Below, piece after piece: positions 9,305-19,154 of a DNA stretch of 64,000 bases; position 1 is the stretch's first letter, and each line of letters starts with the position of its first letter. This DNA comes from Corallium rubrum (Eukaryota > Cnidaria > Anthozoa > Scleralcyonacea > Coralliidae). Position numbers and translations under genes: made by a program. Under the pieces are notes generated by a model. That model had not been told where the DNA came from, did not search any database, and saw only the letters and a program-made list of their open reading frames with translations. The stretch covers positions 21,684,326 to 21,748,325 of the forward strand of contig OZ035998.1 of NCBI GenBank assembly GCA_964035015.1. Direction: 5' to 3'.

Positions 9305-12013
9305 AATGTCACTGAGACGAAAAATCCACCACAAAGTTTGGTGGAAATTTAACTTCCACGAACTTTAATGAGATATAAATACCCCGTGTACAAAATTTGA
9401 ACCGATATAAACAAATAGGTTTAAAGTTATAAACGTTTGAAATGCTGAAAATTGCGTCCGCCATTAAAGTGTCACTGAGACGAAAAATCGACCACAAAGT
9501 TTTGCGAAAATTTAACTTCGACGAACTTTTATTGAGATATAAATACCCCGTGTACAAAATTTAAACCGATATAAACAAATAGGTTTAAAGAAATAAACGT
9601 TTAAAATGCTGAAAATTGTGTCCGCGGTGAATATTGATACCTGAGAAGTGTTGTGACGTCATAATCGTAACCCAAACTTGCGTGACTAAGGAAGAAACAA
9701 CGGGAGCGCATATAATTTGACAACAAAATCTCGAATTCATCATCATTTATTTGTTCTTCTGGCTATGGATCGAAACGGAATCATCCGTTACATGTTTGGA
9801 GTATATGGTAGCCCATTTTGAATCTGGTTTTGGAATTTGCCAGGACGATGATTGTATTGCTTCAGCTGACGAGATTGATAATCGCGCAATACGAACAGGA
9901 TATTGCCGAAGAAAAGTACAAAACCTTTTCAGTATAACAACATTTCAATTCTGACGTCGTCCTTTCTTCTTGAGAAAGACATTATTAGTCGGCTAGAGAC
10001 ACTATCTTTATGTTGGTATGAATGTATATAAAAATATGTAATGTGGCTCTAGCTTGTATTTGATGCCTGATACATTTGATACTAAAAGTTCGAGAGCATT
10101 TTCTCTCCTGTTGGAAATTATACAGCAACAGAAAAGAAAAAGAAAACTATAGTTGAACTCAGTATATAATTCTGTCAATTTGCAGTGGCCTGTTGACGTG
10201 GCTTACAAAGCTGGCGCATAAGTATACTAAAGTATCAATAATGTGCTGATCTGCTTCAGCTTGCAGAATTGTTTTGGTTAAATTTCTTAAGTTTTCTACC
10301 CCTAAAATATTTAGATTAGTATTTACGCTTTGTTGCTTTGCAAATCAGACTGTGTATTTATTGAGTTAGTTATGCTATTTATTTTGTAACATCTAATAGC
10401 ATTTTCTTTAAGTTTTAAAATACTAAATGAATTGCTAGTATATACATGTATTTTATATATACAAATACAATACATCAAATTCAACTTTCGTTGTCGTTTG
10501 CTTAATTTACTTACATGATACATTTTATAATCTTAAATAAAAGTATAGTGAAACTATGATTAGCATGGTATGGTATAAGAACAGGGGACAAGAAATATTC
10601 GCTTATTTTCCAACGGTTCACTTCCTTGGAGCTCGAGACTTCTCTGCCTCCAAAGTTTTGTTAGTCTTTCATATAATAGGCATATTACCACGCTGAAAAA
10701 CTCTTGTTTGTAGTAAGGTCGCTCTAAAAATCTTCATGGAAAATTGATTGAAACAAACTATGAATCATCTGGTTTAATAAGTTGCGTGTCGGCGCGTTAT
10801 GTTCCGAACAAACGGATCTAACCCAGTTTGCTCGTATGATTTGTAAATTGGGCTTATATGCTGCGCAATCCTGCAGAATAATCGCATTCATTACTAGAAT
10901 CCTTGGACTCTTATGCAAGGATATTCCTGCTTTAATATCATATTGATTGCTGCAATCTTGTACAACAAAGCGCGATGATGGCATGACGGAAAAATTTAAT
11001 TTTAATGAGCGATTCTTGTTCACTATTTTGTTGGGTTGAGACTCTGACCTCACTGACATCCTAGACCAGTCTCAAATAAACACGTCCATTTTAATGGCGG
11101 CCGCGAATTTGAATATTTCTTTCGTCAATATCTACTTTACTTTTCCGAATATCAGCATGAAACTTCGTTTGGTAAGTTTTCGATACATGCACTTTAGGCT
11201 CATAGAGAAAAAAGTAGGGGTAAAAATTTCGTCTCAATGACACATGACACTTTAAGTTTTAAAATACTAAATGAATTGCTAGTATATACATGTATTTTAT
11301 ATATCCAAGTACAATACATCAAATTCAAACTTCGTTGTCGTTTGCCTTATCGTAGTGTATGTACATGATATTTTATAATCTTAAATAAAAGTAACGTGGA
11401 ACTCTGATTACCATTGGTATGGTATGAGAACAGAGGACAAGAAATATTCGCTTATTTTCCGACGGTTCACTTCCTCGAGAACTGCTCTGCCTCCAAAGTT
11501 TTGTTAATCTTTCAAATAGTAGGCACTAGGCACATTACCACGCTGAAAAATTATTTTGTTTGTAGTGGGAAAATTGATTGGAACAAACTATGAATCATCT
11601 GGTTTAAATTGCGTGTCGGCGCGTTCCGACAAACTTAACCCAGTTTGCTTGTATGATTTGTCAGTTGGGCCTATATACGCTGCGCAATCCCTGCAGAATA
11701 GTTTCATTCATTACTACAATCCTGCATAACTGTGTGCGTTGATGGAATGATGGAATATTCTATTTTGTATTCACTGACAACATCTTGTATTCCACAGTAA
11801 TTCTACAGCATGAGATGTTGTTGTTAACGTCAAAGGCATCCAGTTACACTTTGGACATTTTAATGGCGGCTGTCAAATTTAAGATTTCTACTCGCAATAA
11901 CAGCGCCTCTTTTTTGAATTTCGAGTTAAAACTTCGTACAGTAGGTTGTAGGTGGGTATACTTTACAATGATGCAATAAAAATGAGAGGTGAAAATTTCG
12001 TCTCAGTGACACT
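9305..12013. mobile_element. TTAA-target DNA element (Kolobok-like), interrupted outer copy
   Basis: The ends are AATGTCACTGAGACGAAAA at the left and its near inverse TTCGTCTCAGTGACACT at the right, with TTAA immediately outside at 9301-9304 and 12014-12017. TTAA duplications fit Kolobok or piggyBac; the AGTG start favours Kolobok. Only about 160 bases of its left part and 760 of its right part are visible, because a second copy of the same family occupies 9468-11251. No transposase frame is recognised. Confidence 0.65.
9468..11251. mobile_element. TTAA-target DNA element, inner copy inserted in its own relative
   Basis: This 1,784-bp unit begins AGTGTCACTGAGACG and ends with the inverse, flanked by TTAA at 9464-9467 and 11252-11255. 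Its left 160 bases repeat 9305-9463 (both contain AGATATAAATACCCCGTGTAC). Its right part from about 10415 repeats 11256-12013 (both contain GAATTGCTAGTATATACATG). The duplicated ends therefore come from insertion of one family member into another, not tandem amplification. Confidence 0.7.
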
Positions 12014-12099
12014 TTAAGATAATCTATTGTGACGGACCCCACACCACTTATTTTTGAAATCTACAAATTAAAACGGAATAATACCACAACATAATACAT

Positions 12100-12270
12100 C
12101 ATTAAAAAACCACATCCAGCAGACAATTTGAAAAAAATACAAGACAAAGCATATAAACCGAAAATAAACATCTCGAAAACCAAACTTTGAGCTAGAAACA
12201 AGACAAGAATTGAAACGGTGATATTTCGATTTTATTACAAAATTATCATCAGACCAAGTGACTAGAATCA
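12100..12270 (-). mobile_element. Penelope-like element terminal segment, copy A
   Basis: This stretch (GAAACGGTGATATTTCGATTTTATTAC, then ATCATCAGACCAAGTGA) is the inverse of 16620-16770 at the far end of copy B. It is therefore the 3' terminus of the minus-oriented Penelope copy, cut off from the rest of that copy (14290 onward) by the Crypton-bearing insertion. Confidence 0.55.
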
Positions 12271-12732
12271 AATATCTATGTTCTATATATACAAGGACGG
12301 TGAAATACGATTAAAATAATTAGAGTTATATTAGTATAGGTAATCACACGGGAAGGAGTGCAATTAATGATTAACACTATTCGTGATATTTGAAAAATGT
12401 GCCAAAATTGCACGAGCCGCCGAGTATTTATTTATTATATACATGACAAAATTATAGCTATTACCCCCCGGTATTCATTTGACAGTTGAAATATGGTTAA
12501 AATAAACAAGATCTGGTTTATTTAAACATCTAAAATATATACAAGAAATAACTATAGACGTCTTGCTCAACAATAAATGGTTTAGGATTTATATATGAAG
12601 TTCAAATATTTAAGCGAAATATCCAAGCGAAGCAGCGATATAAAACGAACCGCAAGTTCTTGATTCGTCAACAAACAATTGTTCAAGTTCAAAATATTGA
12701 AAGTTCAACATTAACAAGGGAGTTTTAGGAGT

Positions 12733-13628
12733 TTATTCCTGGGAATCGGAATCACTTTGAAGAATTACTCTTCTGAATGGACGCTTTTGACCTTTGGGAG
12801 AAGTAACTTGGTTTATATTGAAGACGACATCACAGTTGTAGAATTCGTTGCTTGGACCGGATCGACTCAATGAACTGCTTGACGTTGAAGCCCAGTGTGG
12901 ATAGTTGAAAGCTTGTTTTGGTATTTGTTGTGGCGAAGACATCGTTTCTATTTGGTGGTTTTGACCAGCATTAGTATTGCTTATCAAATCTGAGATATGG
13001 CGTTGCTCGACTTCGTTTCCTTCATCATAGTCGTTTAGTGACTGCTCGTTTCTGTGGCCCGTGACATTCATTATCGACGATCGCTCTACGTTACTTGCTC
13101 GTAGTTTCTTGACAAGTGTCTTTCTGGCGGAATGATTTGTCAATTTTTTACCACTTTCTTCGAGGGATGTATCAGCAATCAGCGACTTCATGATTTTGGC
13201 AATGGAGTTCACGCCAAGTTTCACTCGCTTGTACCAAACGTTGTTGTGTGGTGTTGTTTTCGGTAATGGCGTCAAGTAAAATGGACCTTCGTAGCGCATA
13301 TCGTGTGGACGGTGGTTGATGTATTCCCGAAATAGCGCGACTGGACACCTTTCTACGCCGGTTGCAAACATTTTGGGAAGCTGCTGTCGTCTTGTGATGT
13401 GAAGACCGCCTTGGCGAGTTTTCGTCGGGCTTTCGTGAAAAGTGATGTATTTATTTCCGTTGTCGTCTTCGCCGAAAGAGAAGTCTTCAACAGCCATAGT
13501 GTGATGTTCTTGTCTTCCTCGCAGCCCAAAATGCTGAGTGAGTAACCACCACATTGTATTTGTTAAAATATGCGGAGAAGAGTTGCCAAGTTTTCCTTCT
13601 TGCCATAACAGTTCTTCTTCTTGTAGAG
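12733..13628 (-). pseudogene. Crypton tyrosine recombinase, C-terminal catalytic part
   Basis: The product is a DUF3504/KIAA1958-family tyrosine recombinase, the enzyme that cuts and rejoins DNA for Crypton elements. From the insertion junction it reads through MWWLLTQHFGLRGRQEHH (first catalytic arginine), NHSARKTLVKKL (HxxR box), VTGHRNEQSLNDYDEG (second histidine and tyrosine nucleophile), then a low-complexity serine-rich tail ending DSDSQE. All expected catalytic residues are present. The N-terminal half lies across a 141-bp MITE at 13776-14041, and the two halves are not in the same frame across the restored target site, so I call it a pseudogene. It could also be a domesticated relative, but the interruption argues against that. 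Confidence 0.75.
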
Positions 13629-13631
13629 TAA

Positions 13632-13772
13632 AGGCGGTTTTCCACTAGGCGACATTTGTCGACCAACTCGACATTTTTCTTTTGTCTTGGCTAATTAGTT
13701 CCACTCGAGAGCTTGCGAGACAAAAGAAAATGTCGCTTCGCGCGACATTTTGCGCCTAGTGGAAAACCGCCT
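13632..13772. mobile_element. PIF/Harbinger-type MITE, 141 bp, TAA target duplication
   Basis: The unit begins AGGCGGTTTTCCACTAGGCG and ends with the inverse, flanked by TAA at 13629-13631 and 13773-13775. It lies inside the Crypton recombinase gene and separates its N-terminal and catalytic halves. A 3-bp TAA target and short AT-flanked inverted ends fit PIF/Harbinger. Confidence 0.75.
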
Positions 13773-13775
13773 TAA

Positions 13776-14041
13776 GAGCTAGGTTTGGCAGCGTTAGGCC
13801 GTTTACCGCGGCCTTCTTTGCGAAGCTCCCGAGCCTTTCCTTCGAGGACTTTCTTTGACTCCTCAAATTTATCATCGCGAATTATTGAGTAGGGGTATTT
13901 TCTTTCTCTGAGGTAACGGTCGAAAGCAGCCTGCATGACTTTTAGACTCTCCGACTCGTATTCATGACCCTTCTTTGTTCGCACCTCCGCGTAAAACTTT
14001 TGCAGAGTTTTATTTAGCTCTTCAGGTGGATAATTTTCCAT
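13776..14041 (-). pseudogene. Crypton tyrosine recombinase, N-terminal part
   Basis: The 89-residue frame begins MENYPPEELNKTLQKFYAEV and continues SLKVMQAAFDRYL and VLEGKARELRKEGRGKRPN. This is the conserved SAM-like N-terminal core-binding part of KIAA1958/DUF3504 recombinases. It starts with an ATG and has no internal stop until it enters the MITE at 13772. The upstream sequence holds the hairpin at 14197-14237, which may be part of the element's end. Confidence 0.75.
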
Positions 14042-14650
14042 ATTAACATCATAGTTTCGGTAGAAAGCCCATTCCTGCCAAACTTTTAGTCAATTGGCAG
14101 TGCTTTTTTGTGTATTTTCATTTTCTGCTTTTGTTTTAAGTAAGTGAATGTCAGACTCGCTTGTATTTACAAAGCGAGCCGCCATTTTGTTTTTTCAAAT
14201 CATTAATTGCACTCCCCAGGAGTGCAATTAATGATTTATTGCACTCGTCTTAACCAATCAGATTGCAGTAATTTTGTCATGTATATAATAACAACGGTTA
14301 ACGGCAAGATAATAAAATTCAAAATTTTAAAATTTTGAAATTTAAACTGATTACAAACGGAAAATAAGCTATAGTATATATATACAAGGTCAGAAGAATT
14401 AAGAAGGAATTAAAGGAAATGCATGCTATCTATTACACTGAAGTCAAAGTGACAAAGTACATGCTACAAGAAAAATTTTACTGGCTTTTAGACAAGAATT
14501 TAACTCTGGCGAGTTGAATTTAATTAATAGAGCTTCTAAGATTAATAATATGTTCGGACTGTAAGACTTACAAGAGTGAAATATTCTAGAGTTGTTAAAT
14601 ACAAGAGGTTTAATATTGTGAGATGACTCAAGAGATGAATTATTATTTAA

Positions 14651-14866
14651 TCAGTCATATAAGTTGTTTAAATCGGTGAGGTGTTGAGCATGTTGGCAAT
14701 TGTGAAAATGTTGAGCCGCCGCACTAGTTTTGAACTGGGTGCTGTGTTCGAGAAGACGTTTTTCGAGACAACGATCGGTTTTGCCAATGTATCTTTGATC
14801 GCAGCCTGGACAAGAAATTTGGTAAACAATATACACTTCAGTGTTGACTGGCGCCGAGGGAAACAT
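14651..14866 (-). pseudogene. Penelope GIY-YIG endonuclease fragment, copy A
   Basis: The frame contains VYQISCPGCDQRYIGKTDR followed by CLEKRLLEHS. This is the GIY-YIG nuclease signature of Penelope elements: YIG, then a spaced arginine and a histidine, with an adjacent CxxC zinc-binding pair. The nuclease nicks the target DNA for retrotransposition. It ends at DLNNLYD with a stop. It is nearly identical in sequence to the plus-strand copy at 16080-16270. Confidence 0.7.
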
Positions 14867-14867
14867 C

Positions 14868-15495
14868 GAGTTTTACGGACCCGAAGGCTTCAATGTCCGA
14901 GGGTGATATTGAACTAGCCTGAGGGACCGTAAAACTCGATGTTTCTCGAGGCAAAAGTCAACAAGTGTTTTGTTATATACCAAAGACTTTTAAAATACAA
15001 AATACAAAACTGCCTTGAAACTTGCAAACGGCGAAAAGACTTACCAAAACACTTTTACTTTGTCTTCGTAATTTCAATTCAAGTCATGCAACTAAACAAA
15101 TACACCAGACTCAACACCAAGAACAGCTTTAAATTTATCCAAGTGTTCTTCAGACCTTCTTTGAAGATATGTATAGAAATTCTTTCTTTTGGAAAATGGA
15201 CTACCAGTATTTCGTACCAAACAAGCTCGAAACAAGCTCGTGTTTTCAAAATGCCCGAAGAGTCCAAAGTTCTTGATCTGATGCAATAATCGTGTATTCA
15301 CGTGAACAACGCATGATTAAAGGGACGTCAGGGGGAAACATTGTACTGATTCCCTCTTCCGTTGTTGACGTCAGAGGGAAACAGTGCAATGTTTCCCTCG
15401 GCAGAAAGAAACATTGAGTTTGTTGAACAACACGTGACCATGATTTGACCAATAGGATTTCATTATTGGCAGAGGAAAGTCTTTGGTATATAACA
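14868..15495. mobile_element. Insertion within Penelope copy A with inverted ends
   Basis: Copy B reads directly from the linker (ending NIV) to QISCPGCD, whereas copy A has about 630 extra bases here. The insert contains an inverted pair, TTATATACCAAAGACTTT near 14970 and its inverse near 15480. A second hairpin is formed by GAAACATCGAGTTTTACGG near 14863 and its inverse near 14926. This may be two small nested elements. No coding sequence is recognised. Confidence 0.5.
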
Positions 15496-15609
15496 ATGTT
15501 ATTTCGTAAATTATCCGGCGGAATGTTGTCTTTGTTTGACAGAAAATAAGAACCTTTTTGGTGTTGTAAATCATAATAAAATTACAATTTACACTTTTTA
15601 GATATCAAA

Positions 15610-16344
15610 ATTTCGTCAGATATGGTATTGACCTTTACCGTAAAAATACTCACACCGGTCAATATACTCATTTCTCGATCTAGTTTTGAACCGTTTTCGC
15701 GCAAAACTGCATAGAGCCTCTAAAATCTGTAGCACTAATAAACTTTTGGAAAGTCAGATTTCCAATTTAAAATCACTTATGTCTTGGAATGGTTTCCCTA
15801 TAGCAACATAAGAAACTTACTGATTAATAAATTAAAGAATAAACACTCCTTTCCTTCTACTATAAATAACACATTTGATGAGTTAGGTAATCTGCCGAAA
15901 ATCTGGTTTCGTATTCCATACCTCGGTAAACGAGGTGAAAATCTAGTTAAACGATGCATAAATAAAGTCCGATGTTGCCTTAGAGAACCTGTTAATTGTA
16001 TTGTGATTTACAACACCAAAAAGGTTTCTTATTTTCTGTCAAACAAAGACAACATTCCACCGGATAATTTACGAAGTAACATTGTTCACCAAATTTCTTG
16101 TCCAGGCTGCGATCAAAGATACATTGGTGAAACCGATCATTGCCTCGAAAAACGTCCTCTCGAACACAGCACCCAATTCAAAACAAGCGCGGTGGCTCAA
16201 CATTTTCACAATTGCCAACATGCTGAACACCTCGCAGATTTAAACAACTTATATGACCGATTAAATAATAATTCATCTCTTGATTCATCTCACAATATTA
16301 AACCTCTTGTATTTAATAACTCAAGAATCCTTCACTCCTGTTAG
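15610..16344 (+). pseudogene. Penelope reverse transcriptase C-terminus plus GIY-YIG endonuclease, copy B
   Basis: In three frames from about 15625 the text reads YRKNTHTGQYTHF, a conserved Penelope reverse-transcriptase segment, with several stops before an open frame at 15784-16344. That frame contains WNGFPYS-like sequence, LPKIWFRIPYLGKRGE, the linker VIYNTKKVSYFLSNKDN, then the nuclease HQISCPGCDQRYIGETDH, CLEKRPLEHS and CQHAEHL. The upstream catalytic YxDD region is absent, so the copy is 5'-truncated. It lies in head-to-head orientation with copy A. Confidence 0.7.
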
Positions 16345-16619
16345 TCTTACAGTCCGAACATATTATTAATCTTAGAAGCTCTATTAATGAAATTAAACTC
16401 GCCAGAGTTCTGGTCTAAAAGCCGGTAAAGAACTGCATGACGCTTTTCTTGTAGCATGCACTTTGCCACTTTGACTTGTAATAGATAGCATGCATTCCTT
16501 TAATTCCTTAATTAATTCTTCTGACCTTGTATATAGCTTATTTTCAGTTTGTAATCAGTTTAAATTTCAAAATTTTAAAATTTTGAATTTTCTTATATTG
16601 CCGTTAACCGTTGTAATCA

Positions 16620-16770
16620 CTAGTGATCACTTGGTCTGATGATGTTTTGTGATAAAATCGAAATATCACCGTTTCAAATGTTGTCTTACTTTTAGCTCAT
16701 ATTTTGGGTTTCAAGATCTTTATTTTCGGTTTATGCTTTGTCTTGTATACACCATTAAGTTGTCTTTTAA
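16620..16770 (+). mobile_element. Penelope-like element terminal segment, copy B
   Basis: This stretch (CACTTGGTCTGATGATG, then AAAATCGAAATATCACCG) is the inverse of 12100-12270 and marks the 3' terminus of the plus-oriented Penelope copy. Similarity between the two ends continues outward to about GGTTTATGCTTTGTCTTG. Confidence 0.55.
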
Positions 16771-16967
16771 GTCAGTTATTCAGATTTTAGATTATTTTGT
16801 ATGAGATTTTTTCCTGCTTTCCATGAAAACACCGCCAACTTTAGGTAAAATTTTGTTCGATAAATGGCAGATTCGCCAAGACGGTTTTCGTCAAATTTTA
16901 CCAAATTATTGAATATATCTACAAAACAATTATAACAAAAAAACTTAAACTTGCTTTAGGAGTTGTT

Positions 16968-17226
16968 TTAGGAGTTGCTAAATCCGTAATATCTACCTTG
17001 AGCTTGATCTATTATATCCACACAATCGGAGCGCCCCATAGTTTGCAAGATACCTCGTAGTTTTGCAACAGTTGCTTCAGGTTTTCGTTCCCACCAACGT
17101 AACACATTTTCTGTTGGTTGCTGTCCTTGAGAAATTAGTTGAAGTTCATCATTTCGCATATCCAAGTGACCTGCGAGTGTCTGATAATCTCCCCCAACTC
17201 CATTAATTATGATATCTAATTTTCTA
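16968..17226 (-). CDS. Terminal exon encoding a Death-like domain
   Basis: On the minus strand the exon reads INGVGGDYQTLAGHLDMR, then ENVLRWWERKPEATVAKL and GILQTMGRSDCVDIIDQA, and ends YGFSNS with TAA at 16968-16970. The spacing of LAGHL, the tryptophan in LRWW, and the terminal L..MGR.D....I helix match the six-helix Death-domain fold of apoptosis and innate-immune adaptors. That fold acts through Death-Death contacts in the cytoplasm. Only this 86-residue exon is visible; a 5S-derived SINE abuts its 5' side, and upstream exons were not found. It is probably the last exon of a host gene, though an isolated exon relic is possible. Confidence 0.55.
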
Positions 17227-17237
17227 ATTGTGCTGTT

Positions 17238-17535
17238 AGGGCGCTGCCTCTCACCAATAGTTAAGCCCGGTTAGACGGGGTTAGTACTTGGATGGGTGAC
17301 CATCTGGGACAATCCCGTTCTCGAGCTTGAGACTCATGTGAGTAGAGTTTAGTTGGTCTCTCCTGTGCTCCGAGGGTTTTTCACCGGGTTCTCCGGTTTT
17401 CCTCCCTCCGTAAAATCAACACCTTAGGGGTTAGTTGGGATCCGTATAGTGGAGAATAACCTTGTAAGGGACCTAGAGTCCTATTGTTACTTCTCCTGTT
17501 ACCGCCAGGTACAAATATTGATAAATAAATAAATA
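17238..17535 (+). repeat. 5S rRNA-derived SINE
   Basis: The head contains GTTAAGCCCGG, GGTTAGTACTTGGATGGG and GACCATCTGGGA, the 3' half of 5S rRNA including its internal promoter. It is followed by an unrelated body with CTCCGGTTTTCCTCC and a tail of AAATAAATAAATAA at 17521-17535. A true 5S gene would be about 120 bp with its 5' half; this is a retroposon of the SINE3 type. It lies immediately upstream of the Death-domain exon on the opposite strand. Confidence 0.8.
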
Positions 17536-17789
17536 ACTTCTGTCTAGTCAAAAGACTAATGTCTTTGACTTTGATGGAGACACCTGATAAAAAATTTAAA
17601 AATAGTAAAATACCAAGAAATTATGTTTATTGAGCGTTTTTACCGAACTGTAGAATCCCGTTTTGTTTGTAAGGCCGGATATTCGTTACCAATTCTCGTT
17701 ATGCAGTAGTTATTCACCTTTTCACATAAGCGGAACGCTTGCATGCAACTATACTACGTGTGCCATGCGGTGGACTGTATATTAACTCC

Positions 17790-17905
17790 TTCTGGACTGA
17801 ATCAGTCTTCTGGAACTGATGGAAACCGCTATTTAGTATTTTACTCTGGATAACGCCAGACATTCTGCTTGTCAAGGGGAGAGCTCCTAGTCACCAAAGG
17901 GTTAA
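17790..17905 (+). repeat. Dispersed repeat with TTTTACTCTGG and AACGCCAGAC motifs
   Basis: CTCCTTCTGGACTGAATCAG is followed by TTTAGTATTTTACTCTGG, AACGCCAGAC and AAGGGGAGAGCTCC. Related pieces occur at 24900-24990 (TTTAGTATTTTGTTCTGG, AACGCCAGACG) and, inverted, near 57620-57660. It looks like a scattered short repeat family common in coral and anemone genomes (from memory). No function is visible. Confidence 0.4.
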
Positions 17906-18487
17906 ACTGAAACGATTCAAGATTAAAACAAACAAGCAATACAAAATCGCGAGTAATAACCAGAATCAAACATTCAATAGCTGGAAGGCCTTGACGTTGC
18001 ATTTTCAAAACTGGTCTTGGTTTGCTTTTAAGATTTACATATTCTTTAAGTCGAAATTTTTCTTCACAAAAACACATTCCACAAATTCATGATCAGTCTT
18101 TCACTTTAGTTTGTGAAACTCAAACAACAAAATACGTGTATTGTGTAAAAAATAGAAAACATTTTCCGTGTTTCTATAGAGTTTTAGTTTAAATTTACAA
18201 GTTTCTATCACAAATACTTGAATTTCATTGGCTATCGTGGGAGTCTCTATCCGCTGATTCCCTCAACATTCCCATGCATTTTGGCAGTTTTGTGACCATC
18301 ATAGTAACCACTGGCGATAAGTCAACGAAAAGCCTTCTTTTAACGAAATTAACCAATGGCAAAATGCATAGTATATCACGAGCAATGACCATTAGAGCCA
18401 GCGGCTGTTCTGTTAAGCAACAATGGCGCCGAAATTATAACGAAGTGGGCAAATGACAGAAGAAATTGAACATTTAGGTGAAACAAT

Positions 18488-18650
18488 TGTCACGATAGGA
18501 GTTAATATTTGTAATACGGGACTAATCTTTGTAATAGGATATAGACAAAAACTGTAGAATGATTGATATATACCTGTACAGCATTGTGCATGACTCAGCG
18601 CTAGAAATAAAACTTTCGATTTATTGAGTACTATTTTATATATCAAAACA
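18488..18650 (+). repeat. Gypsy 5' LTR
   Basis: The 163-bp direct repeat begins TGTCACGATAGG and ends CAAAACA. It contains AATAAA-like AGAAATAAAACTTTC. It is uninterrupted here and so shows the pre-insertion sequence of the site that is broken in the 3' LTR (GATAGGAGTTAATATT). Confidence 0.85.
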
Positions 18651-18668
18651 TGGTGTCAGGAGCGAGAT
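18651..18668 (+). other. Gypsy primer-binding site
   Basis: TGGTGTCAGGAGCGAG follows the LTR terminal CA directly, the position and TGG start expected of a tRNA primer-binding site. I have not assigned the tRNA. Confidence 0.6.
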
Positions 18669-19041
18669 TATGAATGAAGAGCAATGTCTGAAGCAGAGAA
18701 CGTAAGCAGCGAAGAAATGGCACAAACACCGTCCGCGGAGACAAGCACAGGACAGAACAACATGGCCAGTACATTGCCAACTCTCCCACCCGTGTTAAAG
18801 TGCATATACGAGAATTTTCATTTTTTTTCTAAAAATCGGCCGTATTGAGACGATTCTAACGATATATGACACTCCTTCAACGGATGAAAACTTCCCGAGA
18901 TATTTGGTTCGAAACATGGCGAAAATATGTTTTTTCAAAACATGGCCGGGAGAAAAGAGTCTGAGTCCGAATAAGGCTGATGACGTCAAATCGGGACGAG
19001 CTGTATTTGCGACTACAGTTGTTTAGTATACAATTGAGGAC

Positions 19042-19154
19042 CGAATACCTTCGCGGTGTGTTGTATTCGGATGTTTCAACAAGCCAGACCCTAAAAACGG
19101 TACAATACTTCATAGGGAAGTTTACGATGAAGATTTAATACCAGAAGCAACAGA
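19042..19154 (+). pseudogene. THAP-like domain fragment, left arm
   Basis: In frame from about 19042 the text reads RIPSRCVVFGCFNKP, then KNGTILHREVYDEDLIP, and stops at TGA 19155. The C-x4-C pair, the NKP turn and the following H fit the first half of a THAP zinc finger. The second half, with the C-x2-H pair, is not readable in the same frame. It is the mirror of the right-arm copy. Confidence 0.5.

Larger units (their letters stand above)
12355..14237 (-). mobile_element. Crypton-type tyrosine-recombinase DNA element
   Basis: The region carries a KIAA1958-like recombinase gene on the minus strand (12733-14041) between two inverted copies of GGAGTGCAATTAATGATT (12355-12372, and its inverse at 14198-14215). 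The right copy is followed by an adjacent re-inverted copy, forming a 19-bp hairpin at 14197-14237. A second inverted pair, 23 bp, lies at 12432-12454 and 14269-14291. It interrupts Penelope copy A. Cryptons are not normally bounded by inverted repeats, so the exact ends are uncertain. Confidence 0.6.
14290..15600 (-). mobile_element. Penelope-like element, copy A (minus), degraded
   Basis: The minus strand carries Penelope reverse-transcriptase/linker sequence (IYNTKKVLIF near 15570) and the GIY-YIG endonuclease (14866-14651), with a roughly 0.6-kb insertion between them. The stretch 14290-14400 (ACAACGGTTAACGG, then AAAATTTTAAAATTTTGAA) is the inverse of 16560-16620 in copy B. The two copies meet head to head near 15600. 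Confidence 0.6.

Noticed and set aside
17238-17320. 5S rRNA gene
   Set aside because: Only the 3' half with the internal promoter is present, joined to an unrelated body and an A-rich tail, so it is a SINE.
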